Assembly (NCBI GenBank): GCA_018343915.1
Contig: JABRWF010000007.1
Span: 3,658,001 to 3,722,000 of the forward strand
From: Agroathelia rolfsii
Lineage: Eukaryota; Basidiomycota; Agaricomycetes; Amylocorticiales; Amylocorticiaceae
Reading direction: 5' to 3'
DNA: 64,000 nt
Shown: piece after piece, positions 47,056-58,812 of the stretch
Layout of the letters: the number at the start of each line of letters is the position of its first letter
Numbering within the stretch: the first letter of the stretch is position 1
Made by a program: the position numbers and the translations under genes
The notes under the pieces: generated by a model
Databases searched by the model: none
What the model was told of the DNA's origin: nothing
Seen by the model: only the letters and a program-made list of their open reading frames with translations

Positions 47056-49538
47056 TTAGTCCATGGGTTCATGTACTGCGGCGATCACGAAGCACAAAAG
47101 CAAATGGGGCTTGGAGCGAGATAGAGGGTAAGTTATTGTAAACGTTTCTTTCGTACTCACCAGAGTGGACCATGAGATTCTGATGGTGGCCTTGTCCATG
47201 GCTACCACCATGGGTGCTTTGGCCATGTCCACTGCTACCGGCGCTGCTGTTATGGCCGTGCCCTCCGTGTCCGTGTCCCTGCCCACTTCCGGGACCGCCA
47301 CCGTTACCGCTTCCGTGACTGGTGTGGGTATTGTCGCCACCACCAGAAGAGGTAAATACAGGTGCAAGACCTGGTGGTCTCGGTGGTACTTCATCCTCAT
47401 CTTCAGCATCATACGCATTCCCATTCCCAACCTCACGGGGACCAGATCGATGATGGCCAGAATGACCCGAGTGGCCAGACTGACCCTGAGGATGGGGTGA
47501 ATGATGCTGGTGCGACTGGCGAGGTTGATGATTATGTGCATTATGATGACCAGCTCCGTTACCGCCACTGCCGCCACCAGTTCCACTTCCATTCGCGTCA
47601 CCGCCGGTGCCAGCACCGCCTTCCAACATTGTCGGCTTGCCTTCCACCCTCCGCACAAACTCGCCCCACATCGCTGCCTCGACCCCATCGCCCATGTCCT
47701 CGAATCGCCTACGTAGAGCTACGTCGGCGCGACGCCATACGCCGCGATGACGGCACACCGTGCTTTTGACGTATCGGCACCCAAACACACGCTCGAAGGC
47801 GGCGCGCTGTGTGAAGGCGGGCACGTTTGTCACAAGCGCATCGACGTGCCGGAAGCCGCGCGTGATTTCGCTCACGGTGAAATCGTTTGGCCAGCGTTTC
47901 ATCGGCGGATGGGCGTGGTATGGAATGGTGGATGTGGGTGGCTGGGAGAGGAGATATTGAGGTAGAGGTGAAGAAGGAGTAGATGTAGATGATGAAGATG
48001 AGGAGGAGGACGCCGTGGATGAGGCTGATGAGGATGCTATCGACGATGAAGCCGTTGAAGAGGTGGAGCTTGAGCCAAGTTCTGAGGACGTGCTGTAGCC
48101 ACCGGCGGAGGGGCCATAAGTGTATGTCGTCAACGTCTGGTGCGATGGTTTTGGGGCTCCATGGCGAACACGGGGTATATGAGCCGAAGGGGTGTGAGGA
48201 GAAGAATTGGTAGTGTGAGTATGAGATGAATGAGTGGGTGCCGTCTGCAGTCCTGCAGGTCGAGCCGTTAATGGTGTCGAGAGTGTGGGGCTACGAACAG
48301 CATCTGCGAGCGATGAAGAAGTCGTATGAAGAGGGGGCAGCGCAGTGGCAGCGGTTGCAGACGAGGATGCTGGAACAGGTCCAGTTGCAAAGGAATTATC
48401 GGCATGTGACTCGAACCGTTCGTCGTCGTCGTCATAGGAGTTAGAATGATCATAGGAATCGGAAATGAAATACTTCGACGGCGGAGCTTGTCCATCAGGA
48501 ATGTCGACCGCCGGACGCTTGGTGATCCTGGTTGATGGCGTATAAGGTATGGCTGTAGGTATTACTGAAGGGGGGACTGCTGTGGCTGGTACAGGTACCC
48601 CAGATGAGCTCGCGAGTGGGGTCGAGGGGGGTATTGACGCAGATGGTAGCGTAACCGACCTCATCGAGGATACATTCTGGCTTTGCAAATTGAGCTCTGA
48701 GACTAGCCCCGGGCAATCGTCGTCTTTGAGTCCATCGAGGAGACTTTTGCGCATTTTATACAACAGGCGTTGACCACCTTCGACAACACGTACTGTACCG
48801 ATCATATGTTGCTCAAAGTGCCCAGGAGTAGGATTCCACGCATCGATGAAGGAAGTGGACGTAAGACCCAGATCAGACACCAGGGAAGGAAATCGTGCCA
48901 GTGCAAACAGTGGAAATGTAGGAACCTCATAATTTAGTCGTAGCGGCTCTGTGTTTGCCTGTGGACGAGTAGTTAGTATCAATTCAAACTAACTTGCTTT
49001 AGTAAACAATGGTGACTGATCAAATCCAGGTGATAGTGCGTATAGCTTCTAGAGACACTGGCATCCAAGGGAGTCGGATGTTCTCTAGATCTGAGCTCCG
49101 CACATGCCGAGAAGCTACTTCATTTCATCTTTCCACAAGACTTCGACGATACATCACAACGATATCATGATAACTCATTCCAGCATCTACAATTGTATGA
49201 GATGTTGTCCATGGCAATGGGTCCATGAAAAAGGTACCCATGGACCGTCAACACCAACATTGGGAGAATATTGAGCCTGGAGAGTAGATTGCTAGCTATC
49301 ACTCCTTCATAGTATATGACATTCCGCATAAACTCAAAATGCCAAGTTCAAAAGAAAAAATATACAGGGCCGCCGATGGAGGGCACTTTACCTTGTACCA
49401 AAAGACAAGAGTTATGGACCTGTTGAGCGCTTGTTCCATGCGCTTGGTCTCATTGCCCACAGTGTTATGGGCGCCGCTGCCTCCCCCCTGTGGGTGAGAA
49501 GGCACTGCGCCGGTTGCGAGTGTATAAGTGCGGCTCAT
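47056..49538 (-). CDS. basidiomycete protein of unknown function, low-complexity C-terminal half
   Basis: Exons 49538-49392, 48958-47161 and 47075-47056 give 1965 nt and 654 aa with consistent phases. The N-terminus (MSRTYTLATGAVPSHPQGGG, NETKRMEQALNRSITLVFWY, EPLRLNYEVPTFPLFALARF) is ordered and slightly basic. The middle is Ser/Thr/Pro-rich. A second compact block (MKRWPNDFTVSEITRGFRHV, TQRAAFERVFGCRYVKSTV, CRHRGVWRRADVALRRRFED) is rich in Arg and Trp. After it comes a long Gly/His/Ser/Asn-rich tail. No domain is recognised; the basic block could bind nucleic acid (inference only). Intron 1 is 433 nt, long for this genome, so a missed exon is possible. Two large antisense open frames at 47.2-47.8 kb are composition shadows. 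Confidence 0.72.
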
Positions 49539-52017
49539 ATGCCTGTTACAGAGTGGGTCGAGATGTGTTTTTGTCGATGGATGAGGAAGAAAGGCTGGTA
49601 GTGAGACCAAGTCCTTGGGGGAAGGTTACCGAGATGGACGGAAGGACTTGCCGCACTGGTCCCACGGTCCCTTGTCCTAATCCAAACTCCGACCCGGCAC
49701 AGCTTTCGCAAGTCCAACCGTCCACGATCACCAGTGACGTCCATGAACAAAAAGTCTTCATACATCTCACAGGCTTTATAGACTCATATATCAAATTCTT
49801 CGGAAATACTGATACATTTGTGTTTGAACAGGCTCGGGTGTATTCGCATAAAATAATGGCTCCAACACCCGAATCCAACGCAATATCTTGAACAAACAAT
49901 AATAATAGCATTTACAAAATTGATTGCATCAAACAAACTGACATAACCATGTGGTGGACGGTAGTGAAAACGGAGAGTCTGCACAAGATCAAGGAACGTT
50001 GGAAGCCGCTGACCATGGCTGGTTTATACATCCAGACCGTCACCTTACCAGAGACTCGGAGGTTTTGAAGCACTTCTACCAAGGTTATTTTTGAGCTGTG
50101 ATTCGTTACTACCCGAATGGCAAGACGATGGCAAGATAAGCGTCCATTCCACCGAAATTTGAATTGAGTCAGTGTTTATAAGTATGTTGCAATCGTTATG
50201 ACATGATGGTTTGGGGCCATCATACAGTCGACACCCTCCAAAGGTATGCCAATTGGTGACACCAAGACAATGCACTTTTTGAGGGAGTATGCCCTGATAG
50301 GGCTGCCGGATGTCTACTGGAAGAATTTTGCCTGCTAGTGCGGTGCAACCGCCAGCCTTTTTAAGCAAGGAATCAGGCAGCTGGTTTCGCCGGCACACCC
50401 TAGTATATAGCGTTACCGACTTACTAACACGTGGGATATCTCCTGATATGGAGATGCATTATTAGAGCGTCGGGCGTAAATGTATTTTATGCCTTTTGCG
50501 CTCCTTCCCTCCGCATACCGACTTGGTGACGCCAAGAGTTGATGACTTATGCCCTGACAGAGCTATACCTTTAGAGGGAGCCTACTGTAGTTAGGTTGAA
50601 ACCAAAGAAGTTTGTTGTTGGGGCTATAAGCTTACCATTGTCCGAGAGATAAAAGTATGGTAGCTATCAATTAATAAAGCCTATAAAAAAGGGCCCGAGT
50701 TAAATCATGAATTTGATGGCCCTGGAGACTCGGACTCGGGACGTCAGTTATGCCAGAGGAACTGATCGGTTGCATAAGGGTAATGAACACAAGGCTCATG
50801 AAGCTTTAGACCCAGGCCCCACTTGATTTGCACCTTCAAGCTCAAGCTTTAGTGACCTCATCCGGAAGCACAAAGAACAGCATTTTCTGCTGTGATGCAT
50901 GGATTAACTCCTGTATATATCCAGGCTCTTCGTGAGTCGAATACTCTCCCAAGTTAGATAGATAGATAGATAAATCCATTTATTTATAGTGGCATTGTCA
51001 GGCCTGAAAGGCCTATGTTGCCACTTCGGTAACGTGTATATAATGTACATGAGGGTACTCTCCTAAGTTATGCTCTGAAGGTTGCAAGCTTGTGCGAATA
51101 TCTAATGGTTAGCTTATTGGCGTCTCTCACAGCTCTTAGGTAATTGTACAGAAAGTATAATTACACGGAGCGTCGGCATGGATTGCGATGGCAGTATAGT
51201 CGTAATCACAATACATGTCTGGTACTTACAAACATCCGAAAATTCCAAGTGCCACTATCATTACTGCCTTGCACCGGATTCCATGAGATGGCAATGACTT
51301 GATGGTATCATAGCCGGCGTTTATGACAATCCCCACCGAGCTGTGACAGAATTGACTATCAACCCCCTCCAGTCGCGGTCTTATACTCGGCAAACGTTTC
51401 TTGGGCTTGAATACGAGATGTTCAATATCAATATGCCCAACTTGACCAAAAGGCACCGTGATCGCCTGCACTGATCTTCCGGTGAGCCCAGTGCGCGGCC
51501 GGATTCCATTCGTACTGCTCGATTGGAATATTGTTGGATTGCACGCTCTTGTGTTTCAAAACACTGTGTGTGGCACTCTAAAAAATCATATTGACGAATC
51601 AATAGAATGACTGATGTGGGGCATCAATGAATGCATAGAAGCCTAAAAGCCTCCTTCCCAGGTGAGTTACCAAACCGAGACGCCGACTAGGTATCACAAT
51701 TTATCCAGTTTAGGCCCCAGGGCACACATCGCTTTCGGGTCACAACAACTCCGATTCGGGCGTGTATAAGGATCAACAGAGTTCAGGAACGATGTATACA
51801 TTTGCTGTGTAAACAAAAGCTAAACATTAAACAGCAGGAGCTCATCAATATCATGAATATTACATTTCTGATAGGCAATGTAGAATAATGTTTCGTACCG
51901 GTACATTACACGAATAATATTAGCAATATTGGAAAGCATTAGACGCTTTAGATCATAAATACATGTCTCCGTAATCAAATCGCACTACAGATAGGCGACA
52001 GGTCCGGGTTGACTAGG
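49539..52017. other. intergenic, no gene seen
   Basis: A plus-strand open frame at 49490-49891 overlaps the start of the minus gene and shows no family resemblance. Around 50240-50310 and 50510-50575 two related segments (ATTGGTGACACCAAGA versus CTTGGTGACGCCAAGA, both followed by TATGCCCTGA) suggest an old duplication. A hairpin with a GATA microsatellite is at 50953-51030. 51.2-51.9 kb has short minus-strand open frames only. Confidence 0.4.
50953..51030 (-). repeat. dispersed motif copy 2 with GATA run and long hairpin
   Basis: A (TAGA)n/(GATA)n run (50955-50971) joins ATAAATCCATTTATTTATAG plus TGGCA (50970-50994). That is followed by a nested inverted repeat: AGTGGCA ... AGGCCT-GAA-AGGCCT ... 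TGCCACT. Read on the minus strand this is a hairpin followed by an AT-rich tail that ends in tandem TATC units, a form seen at 3' ends of some LINE/SINE insertions (inference). Confidence 0.45.
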
Positions 52018-55000
52018 TCACATGATGAATTGCAAGTTCGTATCCTGCCAAGGGTTGTGAGATTTACTTTTTTTTTGTCTTTTGAGGAAACTTACGATCT
52101 CGTGGGAACCCGACAGCTGCGGTTTTTGACTGTATCTTTTCTTAAGGACTTCCCTGTAGAATATCAAGAGATATTAAATCATGAAACGTATTTGATACAA
52201 GAACATCAAAATTCACCGAATGGAGATTAATAGTTGTCTATAAGATAGGTGGGGATTGGCCTCTGATTATAACAGAAATTGGTTAGGAAAAGAGCGTAAA
52301 ATAGGGACGATGGAAAAACCGTACTTAGAACGGCAATGAAGGCATTGCTCATAGCGCCTACAGCAACTTTGCCGGAAAATGTGTCTGCACTGGTTTGGTC
52401 ATCCGTGCACGCCGAGAAACTTATCTATAAGGTATGGTCAAACGGAGAGGGATGAGATATAGTATGTTTCCAAGTTGATGCTCAATAGGACGAAAATTGT
52501 ACGTACAACGTCCGCCGGTGATTTCTTTCTTTCTAGCCAACTTGCGGTTATATCCGACGCCTTGAGTTTTCCGTTGGAACGATACTATCGATCCGTTAGT
52601 TACATCCAAAAAAAAACAAAATGCAACAGAGTCGATGGACATACGATGTAGGGCAAATCAAGGGCCGTCCCCGAATGGCAGCTCTGCAACAAATCGTATC
52701 AACAAATCACGGAAAATTATGGTCACACACTCACATCAAAAATAGCCTGATGAACGGGTTTTATCAGCATTCATGATGTCAGTTATAGCTGAGAAATGAA
52801 ATGAGCCTACCGTCAACCGGCATCCAGATGGTAGAGGTTTGACCATGATATCGTGCAAGAACTACAATACGGATTAGATTAGTTTGAGGCATAGTGTTTA
52901 TTACACAAAGACTACTGACATCGTCAATGATAAACCCATTCGCCTCGTGATCCACGGGAAAGATTACTACAAGGACACACAGTCAACGATCAGATATCAT
53001 CACAAGATAATATGCGGAAGAATGACATACCTTCGTCATACCCATCTGCCTCATCGCCGTCCAGATCAGGGGTTTGCGAGCCATGACCAGAGTCTATAGG
53101 TGTAAAAAGCGATGAGATGTGATATATTTTGTTGACAAAGAATTATTTCATACAATGGAAAAGCAGCGAGTCATGTGCACATGCACCATCAACAAGCCAG
53201 CGTATGGCGTCAATCATATTACGCCTCGTTGGTATCTGACGAGGATTTGTAGCATCGTCAGTGAGCAACCATATGTTTTCCTCCTTATAATTCCAATAAC
53301 CTAAAAAAGATGTCAGCCCTTTTTCAAGCAGCGAAATGGCATTGCTTGGCAGAATGTAGCTTTAGGATGGAAACTCACGTATTAGGAAATCCTTGACGCG
53401 CTTGGCATCGTTGATGCAGCCCTTTAGCTCGTACTTTTGCCCGTAATAATTGATCCCGACCTGTGCTGCACGTTAGCCCCGCGGTCGAGCACACCGGCTG
53501 GATGAAGGAACACGTACGCAAACAGCCTTCTTCTTTCCGGTACACTTGGAGTACTGGAACCCTGCAGGCTGGGCTGCGTTACCTGCCGTGTGGATATGAC
53601 TCTCGGACGTATGCGGCCGGTGCTTAGTACTAGCACGCCCTGAAGAAGTGGCGGCGCCCGGCGGCGGGCGAAGGCTGCCTGAAGAAGGCGCCGTCTGGAG
53701 CTCAGGAACTTGAAGACGCCCACTGGAGCGCCTAGGACGGAGGTGCGGAATCTCACTCGTGGAATGATAATGCATGGCCGGGCGACCTGGACGGGACGCA
53801 GTGGCGGCGGATGATGACGGCATTACATTCGCCGGCAATTCGGTCTGGGACCTAGAGAGCGGAATTGCCTGTCCGTTTTGGATCCGGTAGACCTTGGCAC
53901 CTGGCGGGACGTGAATCACTTGACCGGGCTTGACGTTGTGATAGACCTGGGCGTTTGGGGGTATCTCTAGATATATCGGTGGCTGAGTCTGCGAGCGCGC
54001 GACACCGGGTGGATGGGCAGGTATCCCCTTGGAGGCAGCATTCACTTGCGATGATGCATGGGGTACGCCGTATAGCTGCCCTTGGCTGTTGTGACGCGGA
54101 CGAATGTATCCAGCGTTAATGTCATCCTGGGCAGCATGGCGCGCGCCCCGGTCACGTTCGGTGTTGTGTCGGCTCGAGGATCTTCCAGAGCGCCCGCCAT
54201 GCCCTCTGACCTTCTCGGTTCCACGATCGGCACTCGCACGGGCAAACCGTGGCTCACGCTGGTGATCCGTAGTGTTGCTTCCATAGGTCGCAGCGACAGA
54301 TGAAACATCAACTTTTTGCCTGCTAGAATGCCGCGTATGTGTATGAGAGGTTGGGGGGCCTGGAGGCAGGGAGCTATGTTTGTGAGCACGGGAGGTCTCC
54401 TGGCTCGTTCCGCCTTTCAACCGCGCATGAGCGCCTGGGTGAGGCGAACGTTCGTAGTGGGGATGATCACGGCCTGGGCTATGGTGAGGTCGTTCGAAGC
54501 TGACAGTTCGGATGCGTTCGCGGCTCGGATTGGGATGCTGGCCTAGTCCAGTGTTGTGATATTCGGATGGGTTCAAGCTATTGGCGTGAGGATTGTTAAT
54601 GAGTTTCATCGGGAAAAAACGATGCGAGGTTGAAACATACGCGTCGCTACGGGTGTAGGTGGGAAATGGCACTAGGCCAGCTGTTCTGTTACGAGGTTTT
54701 CAAAGAAAGGTCATGAGTTATTTTAGGAGGCAAAAAAAAATTGTAGACGACAGAGCTTCGTACTGATTCCCAAATCTGACAAAAAAAATTCAACCAAAGT
54801 CAAGAGAAAGAAGGGGGGAAAAGAGCAGACTCACGAGCGAGATCGAGATTTCTTGAGTATTCCACGAGGGGGTGCGGAACCGTTGGCAGAGGGCTGACTG
54901 GCCGGAGGTGCGGCAGGGACTCCTAGAGGCTGAAAAGGTTGCGCGAGATCTTTGGCAGTGCTAATAATTTAGGGTTGGAGCACGCATTCAGTCACGAATG

Positions 55001-55182
55001 AGATATGAACGGATGCAAGTTGGAAACTTACGATCTAAATGGGCTGTGAATACACAAAGGGCAAAAATAAAACATGATTCAGCCTATGAGCAACGACGAC
55101 GAAGTGGGCACGGATGGCTTTACCTTGGCATGGACAAACGCCTTGGACGCTGCTCCTGCGGCCCTGAGCGATTGAACCACAT
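52018..55182 (-). CDS. MCA1: type I metacaspase
   Basis: Cysteine protease of the caspase-like clan that cleaves after Arg/Lys and acts in stress response and protein quality control. Visible: a proline/Arg/Ser-rich prodomain of about 430 residues; KCTGKKKAVCVGINYYGQ; LKGCINDAKRVKDFL; TDDATNPRQIPT; the catalytic His in YSGHGSQTPDLDGDEADGYD; VIFPVDHEANGFIIDD; the catalytic Cys in AIFDSCHSGTALDLPY; ISFSACTDDQTSAD; the C-terminus DTNLQFIM. Eighteen exons total 2064 nt, 687 aa: 55182-55124, 55043-55032, 54960-54835, 54775-54764, 54685-54641, 54577-53518, 53460-53379, 53300-53154, 53093-53031, 52966-52920, 52861-52811, 52746-52735, 52683-52645, 52584-52507, 52424-52325, 52262-52217, 52153-52096, 52044-52018. 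Three exons are 12 nt. The linker between the p20-like and p10-like parts is only about 28 residues. Confidence 0.93.
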
Positions 55183-55747
55183 TGTGAAGGGCGGGGGGGA
55201 GGTGATTTGGGGCTGGCTGGGTTTTCCTGATGGACTTTATGGAAGTAGTTCAGAACCAAGTGTCAATTGGCTGTTACAACAGTGTTCAAAGCTGGGAAAT
55301 ATGAGTTTGCGGCGCTGGTCGGATATGATGAAGACGGGACAAGCGCTGGCACGAGGTCGTCCTCCAGTTTCGGGCATCTCAGCCAAGATGGTCATCCTCC
55401 TCGTTGCATTTTTACAGCCTGAGACCGTAGGACCCGACAGGGAATGACAAAGACAATCTCAGACATATATTGGCTTCCAGTTGTCAGTGTGCTTTTGATG
55501 GCATATAATATCATCGGTGATAATAGCAGCATGTATATTACTCGAAACTGCATCGTGGATATAATTTAGCTGTGTGTGTGCACGCCGGAACAAGCAACAC
55601 TCCGACAACATATCCACATCTGGATATGATCACGCTTAAGTGACATGTCACAGTCACGTGCAGCTCACAATGCCATCACATGATCAGAAGATACGCTTCT
55701 TCGTATGGAGCCCACTCAGCCCCTTTTCACCCACCCATCAATCAATC

Positions 55748-58385
55748 ATGGCGCCCAGAAGATCTTCCCGTCTGAAAGAAAGCTCAGGGGCAGGGCTCCT
55801 TAATCCATCAACTACTACATGTATGAGTGAGAAAGATACCGTGGTAGATCATGAAGACGACGGCGCCACATCCCAAGACCAAGCATCCGAGGCGCCAGGC
55901 GAGCGGCCTAGGAAAAGGTCAAGACGTACAAACACCAAAAATGAAAATACGTCAAAAGAATCAAATCCTGAGAAACGACCAGCGAAGCGCGCCAAGGCAA
56001 TACTCGGAAAGCTCGATGCGCTATCCGAAATGCCTGTCGATATTCTGCATGAAGTACACCTGTTGCTGCTGCACAATTTTCTCGGGAATCTATCATTGAC
56101 CGCAAAATAATTAGATCTTTTTGAACCTTGAGGCAATTGACCTTCTGCATCTCATGAGAACCTCAAAAGCATGGTGGTCTGTGCTCTCATCTTGCTCGGC
56201 TTTATATGTATGGAAAGAATGCATAGGCAATAGCGGGCTCCCTCCGTGTCCAGAGGTAGGAGAAAATCCATCTCTTGTTCGAGTGTTCTAACTATTTCCT
56301 GCGAGCTCCAGGATATGAGCCCGCAATCATGGGTTGATCTCTGTGTCTTATCGCATTGTCAGGTCTGTGAATTAGTTTGATGAGATTATATTTATACTTA
56401 CAAAACGAGCTTTTACCGCCATAGATGTGTGACAGTGGCACCGCAAAGGATCCCATTTGGGAACTTCGAGCAAGGGTTTGCAATAATTGCATTGGACGGG
56501 GGATTGGGCACGCCTAACTATCATGTTACCAAATGCTGTCGCTGACGCCCTACCACAGACTTGAAATAATGGGGTACCAGGAAAAATGTGAGGAGGCGTA
56601 CAACTGTCCTTGGACCAATCTTGTACCATATCGTCATAAATGTAGGCCCTCGAGTTATCATGAATACATTGCGGTTGTATTGAAGACATCCAGGCCAGGA
56701 TCGTTGTTATGTGCTCTCTAAAGAGTATGATGACGTTGAAGCAACCATACACCGTCTTTCCAACAGCGGCGACACGGATGCCCTTGACAAATACATTATG
56801 CTCCGGATCAAAGGAACTCATCGGCGTCAACAGGTATTCTATTCCGACCACAAAAGCATCATCTTTTTAGCTAATGAAAGTCCATAGACGGCACATGTTT
56901 ATTTAAAATGGAAATCTGATGAACAAGTGCGGCAGAAAAAACGAAACGATGAAGTGCGGAAACAAAGGCGGCAAGAGTAATTTTCATCTTTTCCACCGGT
57001 TTTCCAATATTAAAACTATATCAAGCATCATCGATATGTTAACTCGGCTGTCATGGGGTCCTGAAATCCAGAGAATACTCGCAGACAGGGAACTTAGACA
57101 GGAATTCGACCAACATAGGCTCATCAACATGAGTAAGCCTGTCTCCGACAAGAGTAAGTCTTTGCCCGTTATTCTTTATATTTCTCTCTCGTTTAAAAAT
57201 TGCCCTTGGCATAGATTGGAAGAATCTGGAAATCAAAATGGTCGAATTCATTCAAAGCTTGCGAAGGAAGCGACTCGAGTCATTATCCTATTCTCGTCCA
57301 AGGGAAGGTCGGAATTTCGTCGAGAAGATTTACCAATCGTTTTGTGCCGGCCAACCACTCGAGCGTTACAAGGAACTTCCTAACCTGGATCGTGTTGTTG
57401 ATTTTCCTGAGTTCAATGACGTTGTATATGCTCGTAATGCAGAAGACCAAGTTTGCGAGGCCGATTTCGCCCAAGCCGTGGAAGCATTACCCCGACTGTG
57501 CAGAGAGTGGCAAGAAGCCCAGACTGTAAAGGCATTGGAAATGATCTCATCTAAAGACGCGGAAGGGAATCTTGTCATGGCACAGCACGATCAACTTTAC
57601 CTAGCCAGGACGCTATTTGATTGCCATTGGTGTCAGGAACCAATCGAGTTCGCTCGCTTTATGCATCACGAGCACGGATATGACGGTAAATGGTGCATTC
57701 AGTCACGTTGGATGACTCTGCGCGAACTAGACAACTCCCGAGGAATGAGTTTCAATTCAGTCACAGCCGAGAGAGCAAGATGGATCATTATCAAATGTGG
57801 GCTTGACCCAGCTACAGCTACCGTGAAGGAGATGGATAACCTAGGGGCTTGGTTCCGGTGCCAGCTCTGTGGCGTTAGCAGAGATGGTTCTTTCCACGTC
57901 ATGAATTGGAGACAAGCAGTGCGTTGTAATTTTTTTTTTTTTTGCTCACCCATGCCAGCTCGTCACTCATGACTTCATCCGTAGATTGAACATCTGGCTA
58001 AACAGAGTGAAGATCATGATGTAATACGCAGACGGAGAAATGATGTCGATGGTGACTCTGCCACCTACCTTCAATTACTCGACGATTTGGATAAAGAACG
58101 CGCTGACGCGGCCCTTGCAAAATGCGAACCGGATGTAAAACTCTGGTGCACTCGTTGCGACATCGTCCCCAACAACCCTAATGATCACTTGAAAGAAGCG
58201 TGAGTAATATACAATAATATCTTAATTAGATGCTGAGCGCTGAATTCCATGATAGACATGGTCTTGATCGTCCGATTCAAGACGGGGATTACGTCCGTCC
58301 ACCTGTCTGCACACCAATACCGTTCCACCATGAGCTATCAATTACTGCCTTGCCGTCGTCTTCCGAAGCTGTAAAACAGAGTTAA
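55748..58385 (+). CDS. F-box protein, one in-frame stop codon
   Basis: Substrate receptor type for SCF ubiquitin ligases: the F-box follows a basic Lys/Arg-rich N-terminus and reads LDALSEMPVDILHE / IFLNLEAIDLLHLMRTSKAW, then CIGNSGLPPCPE and WELRARVCNNC. The long C-terminal part has Cys pairs (CHWCQEP, CQLCGVS) and a C2H2-like element CTRCDIVPNNPNDHLKEAHG. Exons 55748-56053, 56115-56255, 56312-56362, 56425-56641, 56694-56833, 56888-56976, 57026-57153, 57215-57918, 57985-58199, 58256-58385 give 2121 nt, 707 codons, all in phase, but codon 197 is TAA (56515-56517). No donor/acceptor pair removes it without losing the frame. Either a recent nonsense mutation, a sequence error or a missed splice form. 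A tandem decayed copy follows. Confidence 0.75.
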
Positions 58386-58812
58386 AATAAGAAAGAAAGC
58401 TTGAAAAAGCCTACGCTTGGGCAGGATATGTTCTTCGTAATACAAATACTATACTAATCCTAGTGAACATGTATCTTCGTCATGTGGCAAGAACTGCGAC
58501 TTAAAATAATATAGCATATGTTTTGTTTGACTCCAAATCCTCATGCGCGTCATGCTTGAAGCTCAGAGTTTATAAATATGAGGCCATTTCGAAACCCCAC
58601 ACCGCTATTGTCGGTTTCGAGCTTAATATGCATATACATGAGCTTAGGACTTGCATGAAGTTACAGACCGAGACGCGCAGACAGTGAAGTCGTCAGCACA
58701 TGCTTTATAATTAATTCTGCCATCACGTGACAGATTTTATCAGCGCGTGCTAACGCGCGCTTGACTCGGACTTGGACTGCCGCTACCATCCTGTCTGACA
58801 CACATTACAACC

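Noticed and set aside
47165..47769. Two large plus-strand open frames opposite the Gly/His-rich gene
   Set aside because: They are antisense shadows of repetitive GGN/CAN codons; they have no family resemblance and no splice support, while the minus-strand exons are in phase over 1965 nt.
49490..49891. 133-codon plus-strand open frame
   Set aside because: It overlaps exon 1 of the minus-strand gene, which has a clear start and in-phase splice join; the plus frame resembles nothing.
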